64,000 bases of DNA, taken from Victivallales bacterium (GTDB lineage: Bacteria > Verrucomicrobiota > Lentisphaeria > Oligosphaerales > Oligosphaeraceae). The notes below the pieces were generated by a model, which saw only the letters and a program-made list of their open reading frames with translations, was not told the DNA's origin and did no database searches. Positions 9,174 through 16,786 of the stretch are shown here, piece after piece. The stretch is taken from NCBI GenBank assembly GCA_017554445.1, contig JAFZIJ010000126.1:28566-92565 (forward strand), in the 5' to 3' direction. The position numbers and the translations under genes were made by a program. Numbering within the stretch: position 1 is the first letter of the stretch; each line of letters starts with the position of its first letter.

Positions 9174-10061
9174 ATGCAGGAAAAAGCGAAAAATCTTAGT
9201 GATACACGCGGAAACCGACTCGGCATCGGTTTCTTCCTGCTCTGTCTGCGGCTTTTCGGGCCCAAATTTTGCTGTATTTTCGTTTGGTTCGTCGCTCCGT
9301 TCTATGCGCTTTTTGACAAACAGGCCTTCGAAGCGGCCGCCCCCTATTTGCGCAGCCGTTTCCCAGACGCCTCGCCGTTGAAGCTACGCTGGCATTTCTG
9401 CAAAATGTGCGTGTCGCAAGGCCAAGTCATGATTCTCGCCCATTGGATTCGCTCTGGCCATCATGTTAACGTATTGGATATCAACAGTCAAAACGCCAAC
9501 GATTTAATCCAGCAAGCCCCTAATGGTTTTATCCTCTTGCTCAGCCACGTCGGCTGTTGGCAGGCCACCATCACGCGTCTGGAAAATCTTGAAAAGCCAG
9601 TTCATCTACTCATTCAGACCAATGTCAACGAAGCTGTCGTCAAGCTCTTCAAAGGCAGGCAAATCAGCGTCATCAGCAACGAAGCCGCATTCGGCGGCCT
9701 GTTAGATTGCATGAACGCACTTGAAAAACATGAAATAGTCTGTATAATGGGAGATCGGTTGCCGCCAGACGCAGAAAACGCCCTCCATCTCACCCTGCAT
9801 GGGCGGACGGTTTCCATTCCCGCGGCCCCATGGCTTCTGGCGGCGCGCTGCCACAAACCAATCTTTCCCGTCTTCACGATGATGACGGGCCTCGCAGGCG
9901 GAATCGATTACATCTTCGAATCGAAGATTCAACTTGATTACGATCTGCCACGAAAACCAAAACCTGAACAGCTCCAACCATTTATAAAACCTTATGAAGA
10001 TGCTTTGAATCGTCTGATCGACCAATATCCCTACCAAATTTTCCACTATCAAATCCATTGA
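9174..10061 (+). CDS. LpxL/HtrB-like lysophospholipid acyltransferase
   Basis: The 295-residue protein has an N-terminal membrane-anchor segment (about residues 18-48), the LLSHVGCWQ motif at 122-130 and IMGDRLPP further on, matching the HX4(D/E) and GDR regions of lipid A late acyltransferases. An oddity is Gln130 where LpxL has an acidic residue. It should transfer an acyl chain from ACP to a lipid or sugar hydroxyl. Placed between the glycosyltransferase and the ACP gene, it is the best candidate for attaching the cluster's acyl chain to its anchor. Confidence 0.8.
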   Translation: MQEKAKNLSDTRGNRLGIGFFLLCLRLFGPKFCCIFVWFVAPFYALFDKQAFEAAAPYLRSRFPDASPLKLRWHFCKMCVSQGQVMILAHWIRSGHHVNVLDINSQNANDLIQQAPNGFILLLSHVGCWQATITRLENLEKPVHLLIQTNVNEAVVKLFKGRQISVISNEAAFGGLLDCMNALEKHEIVCIMGDRLPPDAENALHLTLHGRTVSIPAAPWLLAARCHKPIFPVFTMMTGLAGGIDYIFESKIQLDYDLPRKPKPEQLQPFIKPYEDALNRLIDQYPYQIFHYQIH

Positions 10062-10083
10062 CCATAACCCAAACGGAACTCCC

Positions 10084-10356
10084 ATGGAAGACACCACTCA
10101 ATTCCGCAACCTATTGAAAACCAAGCTTATCGAATGGCTTCAACTCGAAGACATGAAGCCAGAAGACATTATCGATGACGAACCGCTCTTCGGCGACGGC
10201 CAAGGCCTCGGCCTCGATTCGCTCGACGCCGTCGAAATCGTCATCGCTATGAAACGCGAATTCGGCATCCAGCAGAGCGAATTCGAAAACAAACGTGAAA
10301 TCTTCCGCACATTCGCCACGCTGGCTGATTTCGTTCAGGCTAATAAGCAGAAATAA
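10084..10356 (+). CDS. Acyl carrier protein
   Basis: The 90-residue acidic protein has the phosphopantetheine site GLDSLDAVEI, with Ser46 as attachment residue, and the DDEPLFGDG lead-in typical of ACPs. It carries the growing chain between ketosynthases, ketoreductase and dehydratases of this cluster. It is the only ACP visible; APE loci often have two, so another may lie left of the window. The gene sits 10 nt before the first ketosynthase. Confidence 0.92.
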   Translation: MEDTTQFRNLLKTKLIEWLQLEDMKPEDIIDDEPLFGDGQGLGLDSLDAVEIVIAMKREFGIQQSEFENKREIFRTFATLADFVQANKQK

Positions 10357-10366
10357 CGCAACTTAC

Positions 10367-11527
10367 ATGTCCTCTTCCATCATCGGCATCGGCATTATCT
10401 CCGCGCTCGGCAAAAACCTCCTTCAGACCAAGGAGAATCTTTTTGCCGACACGCCCGTATTGCCTCATCCGCCAACAAAAATCGAAACATCACTCAACCT
10501 GCCAGTTTTTGAAATCCCTGATTTACCGTCACTTCCAGATTATCCAGGCGGTTATACAGGCCAGATTCTCAACATCGCGTTGGATGAAGCAATTGCCCAG
10601 TCAAATCTCTCGATGAATGATTTACGGAAGCTCCGCGTCGGTGTCGCCATCGGCACAACGGTCGCCTGCCAATTGAACAGCGTCCCGTTCTATGCAACGC
10701 TCCGCAAAGGCGAAACGCCAGACATCCAACCATTAAAAAATTACATCGACGGCAATCCCGCCGAATATATCCGCCGCCGTCTCGGCCTGCACGGCCCCGC
10801 TATAACCATCTCCAACGCATGTTCTTCCGGAGCGGACGCCATCGGCATCGGCCATTTGTGGCTGAAGCAGAACATCTGCGATGTCGTCATCGCAGGCGGT
10901 TCGGACGAACTGAACAAAATTCCGCTGGACGGTTTCAACGCGCTCGGCGTCTGCTCCTCTGAACCATGCAAACCCTTTGACGCCAATAGGAAAGGCCTTA
11001 ATCTCGGCGAAGCTGCGGGCGTCGTCATCATGACAAACCTTCCCGAAACGTGTTCGCCGTTCTCCGTCATCGGCTTCGGCAAACGGGCGGATGCCTTCCA
11101 CATCACCCAGCCGAAACCAGAAGGCGAAGATTTGGAAAAAGCGATCAAACAAGCACTTGCGGAAGCGAATCTCTCACCGAACGACATTGCGTTCATCAAT
11201 GCCCATGGCACGGGAACAGAAGCCAACGACGCCGTCGAATCGCATGTTTTCGGCCGCGTCTTCGGCGATTCCGTCCCATTCATGTCCACGAAAGCCCTTA
11301 CAGGCCATACACTTGGGGCCGCTGGTGCCATTGAGGCGATTTTCACGCTGCTCATGCTCGAACGGCAGCTCGCCGTCAAAAGCACGCGTTTTGAAACGAA
11401 GCCTGACGACTTTCCAGTCGCTCCGCTCCGCGAAAACCGTCCGCTCCATGACGCGCATGCCGCCCTCTCCACCTCCCTCGCGTTCGGCGGTTCCAATACC
11501 GCACTCGTCCTCCAATACCAACCGTGA
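10367..11527 (+). CDS. Beta-ketoacyl-ACP synthase (FabF-like, catalytically complete)
   Basis: The 386-residue protein has all ketosynthase catalytic residues: Cys152 in NACSSGAD, His280 in NAHGTGTEAND, Lys309 in STKALTGH and His314. It should elongate acyl-ACP with malonyl-ACP. I start it at the ATG at 10367, because the protein then begins SSIIGIGIISALG as ketosynthases do; an upstream in-frame ATG would overlap the ACP gene and add 24 unrelated residues. It is followed at once by a truncated, Cys-less homologue (11532), suggesting a KS/chain-length-factor pair. Confidence 0.9.
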   Translation: MSSSIIGIGIISALGKNLLQTKENLFADTPVLPHPPTKIETSLNLPVFEIPDLPSLPDYPGGYTGQILNIALDEAIAQSNLSMNDLRKLRVGVAIGTTVACQLNSVPFYATLRKGETPDIQPLKNYIDGNPAEYIRRRLGLHGPAITISNACSSGADAIGIGHLWLKQNICDVVIAGGSDELNKIPLDGFNALGVCSSEPCKPFDANRKGLNLGEAAGVVIMTNLPETCSPFSVIGFGKRADAFHITQPKPEGEDLEKAIKQALAEANLSPNDIAFINAHGTGTEANDAVESHVFGRVFGDSVPFMSTKALTGHTLGAAGAIEAIFTLLMLERQLAVKSTRFETKPDDFPVAPLRENRPLHDAHAALSTSLAFGGSNTALVLQYQP

Positions 11528-11531
11528 CATT

Positions 11532-12197
11532 ATGCTTCTCGTCAAACAGCAGAATTTCATCGAAACCTTCGCGGAAGCGGATATCAAGGCCGTGAAATCT
11601 CAATGCGGCCTGCGCCGAGCGGACCATTTCACGGCATTGGCCACAACGGCCATCAAACTCACGTTCCCCGAACAGTTTCCGTCTTTCCTTCCTGAAGATA
11701 CAGGACTGATCGTCACGTCTTCCTTCGGTCCGCATCGAACCGTTTTCGCCATGCTGGACGATATTCTCGATTATCCGGAAGACCAGATACTGCCGACGAA
11801 ATTCTCGCATTCCGTCCAAAACGCCGTCGCCTCCTATCTCGGCACGATTCTCGGCCTAAAAGGCCCTGCATTCGCCATCTCCAACTTCGAATCACCGCTT
11901 GTCGAAGCCTTGAAACTGGCAGACACGCTACTTGCCGCCAATCTATGCCCACAACTCCTTCTTCTTGCAATAGAAGAACATGCGTTGCTAACACAATCCC
12001 TCCCAACACTCTATCCAGAGCATTTTCCATCTGAACCGAAGGAAGCCGCCGCCGTCTTCCTTCTCGAACCGTCCTCAGAGCCAGCCGCCGTCAATCTGCA
12101 ATCGAATGATTCGCACGACGGCATCTTCGGTCTTCCTGTCGAACAGGCCAACGCACTCGCACAAAAGCCCCTTCCTTATACTATCGCTTTGTCATGA
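11532..12197 (+). CDS. Short ketosynthase-like protein without catalytic Cys (chain-length-factor-like)
   Basis: The 221-residue protein resembles only the N-terminal half of ketosynthases, as in the 'beta-ketoacyl synthase, N-terminal 2' group found in APE loci. FSHSVQNAVASY and LKGPAFAISNFESP are recognisable, but the position that should hold Cys reads NFES, so it cannot condense. It begins 4 nt after the stop of the ketosynthase at 10367 and overlaps the next ketosynthase by 4 nt (ATGA). By analogy with KS/CLF heterodimers it may set chain length with one of its neighbours. The frame is open further upstream, but that part is antiparallel shadow of the ketosynthase and is not used. Confidence 0.75.
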   Translation: MLLVKQQNFIETFAEADIKAVKSQCGLRRADHFTALATTAIKLTFPEQFPSFLPEDTGLIVTSSFGPHRTVFAMLDDILDYPEDQILPTKFSHSVQNAVASYLGTILGLKGPAFAISNFESPLVEALKLADTLLAANLCPQLLLLAIEEHALLTQSLPTLYPEHFPSEPKEAAAVFLLEPSSEPAAVNLQSNDSHDGIFGLPVEQANALAQKPLPYTIALS

Positions 12198-13276
12198 ACA
12201 CTATACACATCCTACACGCAGACGGCATCTCCGCCGCTGGCAACACGCCACAAGACGCAGCGAAGACGTTCTACGCCGCGGCGCAACCATTCCGCGTTCC
12301 TGGCCACTTCAATTACAAGGACTTGAAACTGGGCGTCATCGACGGTCTTACGCCCGAGCAAGGCCAATCCCGCGCCTTTGCGTTGATTCAGCGGATATGC
12401 TCACGCCTGCCTGCGCTTCCGCCTAATACGCGCCTCTATCTTGCCACGACCGTTGGAGCCATCGACATTCTCGAACAGGCCGCCGCCGATGAAAAGCCAG
12501 ACTGCACAGGCCTTCTTCTTCAAGAAGCCAAACGGTTGACACATTGCCAAGACGCCATTCTCGTGGCCGCCGCCTGCGCCTCCGGCCAAACCGCCACCGC
12601 CATGGCCATGCGTGCCTTGTCGTTAAACCATTGCAAATACACACTTGTCATCGGTATAGACATCACGTCCGAATTTGTCACAGGCGGTTTTGCCTCTCTC
12701 CGCGCCTATTCGAAAACCATCGCCCATCCGTATGACGCCAATCGAGACGGCCTTCTGCTCGGCGAAGGCGCGGGAGCTCTTCTGCTTTCTCAAGACGATG
12801 ACAGTCAATCACTTGGCGAATTGATTTCCGCCTTCGAATCATGTGATGCTTCCCATATCACCGCTCCGGATTTGACTGGTGAAACGCTCGCCACACTCAT
12901 CAACCGCACGCTTGATGATGCGCATCTCACGCCCAATGACATCGGTTGTATCATCGGCCACGGCACAGGCACGATTTTCAATGACGCTTCCGAAATCGCC
13001 GCTCTCAATCGCGTCTTCGCCACACCGCGCCCTCTGATTTCCATCAAAGGCAACACAGGCCACACGCTCGGTGCCACAGGCGTTCTGCAAATCGTTTATG
13101 CGCTGCAATTTCTGAAACATGGCCAACTGCCGCCACAGGCCGGTCTCACAACACCCGCCGAAGGCGCGGAAGGCTTCGTTTCGACGAAGCCGCAACCGCT
13201 CCAATCCAATCTTGTCCTCTCCCTGAACGTCGGTTTCGGCGGTCTCAACAGCACCAACCTCCTCCAATCAAAATAA
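12194..13276 (+). CDS. Beta-ketoacyl-ACP synthase (second catalytically complete copy)
   Basis: The 360-residue protein keeps Cys128 in AAACASGQ, His256 in GHGTGTIFND, Lys285 in SIKGNTGH and His290. It is shorter and clearly diverged from the ketosynthase at 10367, so the two are probably specialised, for instance for priming and extension or for different chain lengths. It overlaps the preceding short KS-like gene by 4 nt and is followed 4 nt later by a second Cys-less KS-like gene. Confidence 0.88.
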   Translation: MNTIHILHADGISAAGNTPQDAAKTFYAAAQPFRVPGHFNYKDLKLGVIDGLTPEQGQSRAFALIQRICSRLPALPPNTRLYLATTVGAIDILEQAAADEKPDCTGLLLQEAKRLTHCQDAILVAAACASGQTATAMAMRALSLNHCKYTLVIGIDITSEFVTGGFASLRAYSKTIAHPYDANRDGLLLGEGAGALLLSQDDDSQSLGELISAFESCDASHITAPDLTGETLATLINRTLDDAHLTPNDIGCIIGHGTGTIFNDASEIAALNRVFATPRPLISIKGNTGHTLGATGVLQIVYALQFLKHGQLPPQAGLTTPAEGAEGFVSTKPQPLQSNLVLSLNVGFGGLNSTNLLQSK

Positions 13277-13280
13277 CACC

Positions 13281-13847
13281 ATGATCGCATGCACCGCCAC
13301 CATTGATTTGGATTCATCGACTGCGACGCTTTCCAGCCGTCCGCAACCCATTGCGTTCGAATCTCTTCAGCAACTCAAACAGTTGATGACCGAGAGCCCC
13401 GATTTCGTTCAAGGCGATCTCGCGGATTTCCGTCGCGCGGCGGACAACGTCCGCCTTGCGCAACTCGCCGCGATCCTCTGCGCCACCAATCTCGGTGATA
13501 AATGGTCGCCGGAAGCCACTGCACTCATCGGCATAAATGGCGATGGTTGCGCTCTTAACAATCGTCTCTTTTGGGACGATTTCATCTCGCACGGGCACGA
13601 CAACGGGCGCGCCTCCCTCTTCGTTCCTACGCTACCGTCCATTCCCGTCTGCGAAGCCGCCATCGCACTTCACATCCAAGGCCCCGTCCGCTACATCGCC
13701 GCGGAATCCGTAAATCTGCTGGAAGAAGCGATTTCCGACATGTTTGCAACCGATTCCTCCCTCCGTCAAATCATGACTGTCGAACTCTTCAATCGCAGTG
13801 TCCGCTGCGTGTTGTATACGCAACCACTAACCACTAACAACTCATGA
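13281..13847 (+). CDS. Second short ketosynthase-like protein, lacking the catalytic Cys
   Basis: The 188-residue protein has the KS-like core segment LFVPTLPSIPVCEAAIA followed by IQGPVRYIAAES; the position equivalent to the nucleophilic Cys reads AAES. The C-terminal half of a ketosynthase is absent. It is even shorter than the one at 11532. It ends in QPLTTNNS, encoded by an ACCACTA tandem repeat, which suggests the 3' end was remodelled by repeat expansion. It overlaps the ketoreductase by 4 nt. Function as a non-catalytic partner is inferred from order and family only. Confidence 0.65.
   Translation: MIACTATIDLDSSTATLSSRPQPIAFESLQQLKQLMTESPDFVQGDLADFRRAADNVRLAQLAAILCATNLGDKWSPEATALIGINGDGCALNNRLFWDDFISHGHDNGRASLFVPTLPSIPVCEAAIALHIQGPVRYIAAESVNLLEEAISDMFATDSSLRQIMTVELFNRSVRCVLYTQPLTTNNS
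13821..13843 (+). repeat. CCACTAA tandem repeat inside a coding 3' end
   Basis: The sequence ACCACTAACCACTAACAACT lies in the last codons of the short KS-like gene and immediately before the ATG of the ketoreductase. It resembles the other short tandem repeats of this window but here is translated. Confidence 0.55.
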
Positions 13848-14566
13848 AAACCGCACTCATCATCGGCGGCTGCAAAGGCATCGGCCGCGCCATTTCCGAA
13901 CGTCTTGCCCAAGACGGATTCGACATCATCGCCACCTGCCGCAAGCCTGGTCTGGATTCGGACGAAACAGCGCAACTCGTTCAGAATCATCAGCGAACAT
14001 TCACCGTTCTTCCGCTCGATGTCACAGAAGCGGAAGCCGCCAAAGCAGCTCTGTGGCCCTATCTCGAAGGCGAAAAGCTTCCAGACGTCATCGTCTATAA
14101 CGCAGGCATCGCACGCGACAATCTATTCGCGTTCATGAAGCAAAACGAATGGGCAGATGTCATGGACACGAACCTCAACGGCTTCTATAACACCATCCAG
14201 CCGTTCATCTTCGGACTTCTCGCACGCCGTAGTGGCCGCATCATCGTCATCACTTCCGCTTCTGGGCAAGTCGGTCAAGCGGGACAAGTCAACTACTCCG
14301 CTTCCAAAGCCGCTCTCATCGGCGCCGTCAAAGCCCTCGCCCGCGAGATCGGAAAGAAAGGCATCCGCGTAAATGCCGTCGCTCCAGGCGTTATCGAGAC
14401 CGATATGACGAAAGACCTGCCGCAGGACAAAATCCTCCCGTTGATTCCGCTCCACCGTTACGGCAAATGCGAAGAAGTCGCCGCCGCCGTCAGCTTCCTT
14501 GCCGGTCCAGATTCCACCTACATCCATGGGCAAGTCCTAGCCGTCAATGGTGGCCTTGTTATTTGA
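13844..14566 (+). CDS. 3-oxoacyl-ACP reductase, FabG/ApeQ-like SDR
   Basis: The 240-residue short-chain dehydrogenase has the nucleotide-binding GGCKGIGRA at 8-16, NAG at 86-88 and the catalytic tetrad Asn110, Ser138, Tyr151 and Lys155 (YSASK). It should reduce 3-oxoacyl-ACP with NADPH ahead of the dehydratases. It overlaps the short KS-like gene by 4 nt. With no enoyl reductase in sight, the cycle KS-KR-DH would leave conjugated double bonds. Confidence 0.92.
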   Translation: MKTALIIGGCKGIGRAISERLAQDGFDIIATCRKPGLDSDETAQLVQNHQRTFTVLPLDVTEAEAAKAALWPYLEGEKLPDVIVYNAGIARDNLFAFMKQNEWADVMDTNLNGFYNTIQPFIFGLLARRSGRIIVITSASGQVGQAGQVNYSASKAALIGAVKALAREIGKKGIRVNAVAPGVIETDMTKDLPQDKILPLIPLHRYGKCEEVAAAVSFLAGPDSTYIHGQVLAVNGGLVI

Positions 14567-14595
14567 TTTATTGCCAATAACTTATAAAAAACACC

Positions 14596-16026
14596 ATGTC
14601 AAAGCACACTATAGTCGTTGGCTCTGGAATATCAGGCTTGACTACGACTCTCCTTCTTGCAAAGAAGGGGCATCAAGTCACGCTAGTCGAGAAACTTCCG
14701 CATATCGGTGGTTTTCTCAACCGTTTCAACCGTGGCGGCTTGCGCTTCGATACAGGTTTCCATTTCACAGGCGGCTTCGGCGGCATTCTTTCCGACTTTC
14801 TTGAACTCCTTGGTTTTCAAGATGATGTCAAGCCTGCTCCTTTAAAGACAGAAGTCTTCATCGCCAATCAAGACAAACGAATCTTCCTGCCACCCACAGG
14901 CCTGCCCGATCTTGCGGAATCCATCGCTATGCATTTTCCACAGGACGCAGCCGCCATTCGAAAATACTACGCCGCAGAGCAGGAAATCGTCGATGCCACG
15001 CCGATGTTTGATTTCAAACATTTTGACCAAGCCGACCTCATGTCTATGCTGACTGAATACGATGCTCTCACCGTTCAAGAATATCTGGATTCCCTATCGC
15101 TTAAGTCGCCTGAACTGAAGGCGATCCTGCCAATCATGGCACTCTGCCACGGCACCCCCCCCGTCGAATCCGATTTCCCCTACCACTGCCGTTGCTCCTA
15201 TAATCTCGACAGCCATCTGACTGCTGTCCAGCATGGTGGCGACGCATTCTTGACCGCCTTCAAACGTGAATTCGCCAAATACGGCGTCGATATCCGCACA
15301 GCCACCACCATCCAATCGCTCGAATTTTCGTCTTCTTCTTCAACCTGCACAGCTGCAATTCTTTCCGATGAAACGCGTTTGGAGGTCGATGATATTTTCT
15401 TCGCCATCAATCCGCAATCGTTCCTCCCCTTGCTTCCAGACAACTACCTGCCCGCCCGCATCAAACGACGCGTCCGCAATCTCAAACCGACATGCAGTTT
15501 CTTCACCGTTTGCGGCTGTCTGGACGACGGTCTCCACATGGAAAACACGCTCACTTTTTTCTTGCGCGACAGCGACATCAACCAAATGCTCCTCCCGAAC
15601 GCCACCAGCTACAGCACAGGCATCGTCACCTCCAATGATCCGCAAAATGGTTGCACAACGTTTACGGCCTTCCGCACGATGTTTTTAGAAGACTGCCTCG
15701 CACAATGCGGTCCGTTCGACAGCTCCTACCGCCACGAACAGAAGTATTTGGAATTCAAGGAGAAAGTGACGGAAAGCATTTTAGACGACATCGCCCATGC
15801 CTTCCCCGCCCTGCGCGGTCATCTGCGTGTCATGGATTCAGCGTCGCCGTTGACCAGCCAACGTTTTTCACCGCCGATCGGCTCTGCCTACGGAACACGC
15901 CAAACCATTGGTGTGTCGCGACTTTCGGGCCGTCTGCCCGTCACCAACTGCCACGCTCTCGGCCATCATGCACACTTCCCCGGCATTCTCGGCTGCATGC
16001 TTGGCGCTTATCTTGCCTGCATGTAA
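14596..16026 (+). CDS. FAD-dependent phytoene-desaturase/retinol-saturase-like oxidoreductase
   Basis: The 476-residue protein starts with the Rossmann FAD motif VVGSGISGLTTT and a conserved HIGGFLNRFNRGG/FDTGFHF segment, as in CrtI and retinol saturase relatives. The C-terminal GVSRLSGRLPVTN and GILGCMLGAYLA are the second FAD-contact region. Such enzymes desaturate, isomerise or saturate polyene chains. As the last gene of the cluster (29 nt after the ketoreductase) it could tailor the polyene. Relatives occur in flexirubin and dialkylresorcinol-type loci, which supports this reading. Confidence 0.82.
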   Translation: MSKHTIVVGSGISGLTTTLLLAKKGHQVTLVEKLPHIGGFLNRFNRGGLRFDTGFHFTGGFGGILSDFLELLGFQDDVKPAPLKTEVFIANQDKRIFLPPTGLPDLAESIAMHFPQDAAAIRKYYAAEQEIVDATPMFDFKHFDQADLMSMLTEYDALTVQEYLDSLSLKSPELKAILPIMALCHGTPPVESDFPYHCRCSYNLDSHLTAVQHGGDAFLTAFKREFAKYGVDIRTATTIQSLEFSSSSSTCTAAILSDETRLEVDDIFFAINPQSFLPLLPDNYLPARIKRRVRNLKPTCSFFTVCGCLDDGLHMENTLTFFLRDSDINQMLLPNATSYSTGIVTSNDPQNGCTTFTAFRTMFLEDCLAQCGPFDSSYRHEQKYLEFKEKVTESILDDIAHAFPALRGHLRVMDSASPLTSQRFSPPIGSAYGTRQTIGVSRLSGRLPVTNCHALGHHAHFPGILGCMLGAYLACM

Positions 16027-16027
16027 A

Positions 16028-16076
16028 ACTGCCCTGCGGGCAGTGCTTATGGCCTATGGCTCACGGCTTATGGAGG
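16028..16076 (+). repeat. Composite element: GC hairpin plus CTTATGG tandem repeat (copy 1)
   Basis: One nucleotide after the stop of the flavoprotein gene lies ACTGCCC-TGC-GGGCAGT, a perfect 7-bp hairpin (16028-16044). It is followed by degenerate copies of GCTTATGG to 16073. The same arrangement, with compensatory stem changes, follows the stop at 17668. There is no T-run, so it is not a standard Rho-independent terminator, but its position suggests mRNA 3'-end formation. Confidence 0.75.
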
Positions 16077-16085
16077 GAAATTCGC

Positions 16086-16180
16086 TATTCTGGATATTCT
16101 GGAATTATTGGATATTCTGGAAGGGATAGAAAAACGGGATTTATATCCAGAATATCCAGACATCCAGCTAATCCAGCCAC
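16086..16180 (+). repeat. TTCTGGATA-family array with inverted half (copy 1)
   Basis: Direct units of TATTCTGGA (16086-16120) are followed, after a spacer, by inverted units TATCCAGAA/ATCCAG (16142-16179). TGGATATTCTGGA on the left pairs perfectly with TCCAGAATATCCA on the right, giving a 13-bp stem. It lies in the 275-nt gap between the polyketide-like cluster and the vsr gene. Two further copies are at 33592 and 46048. Confidence 0.75.
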
Positions 16181-16256
16181 ACACCTGCGTCTTTATTGGC
16201 TTTGTTCAGTAAACCACAAAATATTCGTATCCGTTCGTGGTTTGAAAAAATAGCCG

Positions 16257-16265
16257 TGCTATATT
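16257..16265 (+). promoter_or_regulatory. Possible extended -10 promoter of the vsr gene
   Basis: TGCTATATT fits an extended -10 (TGnTATAAT) about 37 nt before the vsr ATG. No convincing -35 box is present 17 nt upstream, which an extended -10 can tolerate. A weak call made from consensus only. Confidence 0.3.
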
Positions 16266-16301
16266 GTTTGGTCGCCCTGTCACAATCACAATTTCAACAA
16301 T

Positions 16302-16715
16302 ATGGATACCGTCTCTCCAGAAAAGCGCAGTGAAACCATGAGCAAAATCCGGTCAAAGAACACGAAGCCGGAATTGGTCGTGCGTCATCATCTGCACATG
16401 CTGGGCTTTCGCTATCGTCTCCATTCGCCGAAACTGCCCGGACATCCCGATATCGTTCTGCCTAAATGGCATACGGTGATTTTCATCAACGGCTGCTTCT
16501 GGCATCGCCATGAAGGTTGCAAAGTCGCCACAATGCCGAAATCCAACGTGGAATTCTGGGAAAAGAAATTCAAACGCAACGTCGAGCGCGATAAAAAGGA
16601 GCAAGCTGCGCTGAAGGAGGCCGGCTGGCATGTCATTGTCGTCTGGGAATGCGAAATCAAGAAACGCCTTGATTCGCTGGCAGACGATATCACGACGCAT
16701 GCCGCCTCATCATAA
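16302..16715 (+). CDS. vsr: Vsr-like very short patch repair endonuclease
   Basis: The 137-residue protein matches Vsr throughout: the N-terminal RSETMSKIRSKNTKPE, catalytic Asp50 in PGHPDIVLP, and FINGCFWHRHEGC with the His residues (68, 70) and zinc-binding Cys. E. coli Vsr (about 156 residues) nicks 5' of T in T:G mismatches arising from deamination of 5-methylcytosine made by Dcm. No cytosine methylase is nearby, so this copy is either an orphan or serves another function. It is followed by the DUF5131 gene, and the pair is flanked by copies of the hairpin/CTTATGG element. Confidence 0.92.
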   Translation: MDTVSPEKRSETMSKIRSKNTKPELVVRHHLHMLGFRYRLHSPKLPGHPDIVLPKWHTVIFINGCFWHRHEGCKVATMPKSNVEFWEKKFKRNVERDKKEQAALKEAGWHVIVVWECEIKKRLDSLADDITTHAASS

Positions 16716-16740
16716 ACAATCGCGCAGGACGCGCTTCTCT

Positions 16741-16772
16741 CGTCGTTTTCGTCCCTTTCGTCGTTTTAGTCC
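16741..16772 (+). repeat. TCGTCGTTT/TTTCGTCC short repeat before the DUF5131 gene
   Basis: CGTCGTTTTCGTCC is followed by a close copy CGTCGTTTTAGTCC, separated by CTTT, directly upstream of the ATG at 16787. It leaves no Shine-Dalgarno sequence for that gene. Confidence 0.55.
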
Positions 16773-16786
16773 TTCCCTTCCCCACA

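Noticed and set aside
10295..10366. Upstream extension of the first ketosynthase
   Set aside because: It overlaps the ACP gene and adds 24 residues unlike any ketosynthase N-terminus.
11091..11531. Long upstream extension of the short KS-like protein
   Set aside because: This part overlaps the preceding ketosynthase in another frame and reads as low-complexity shadow.
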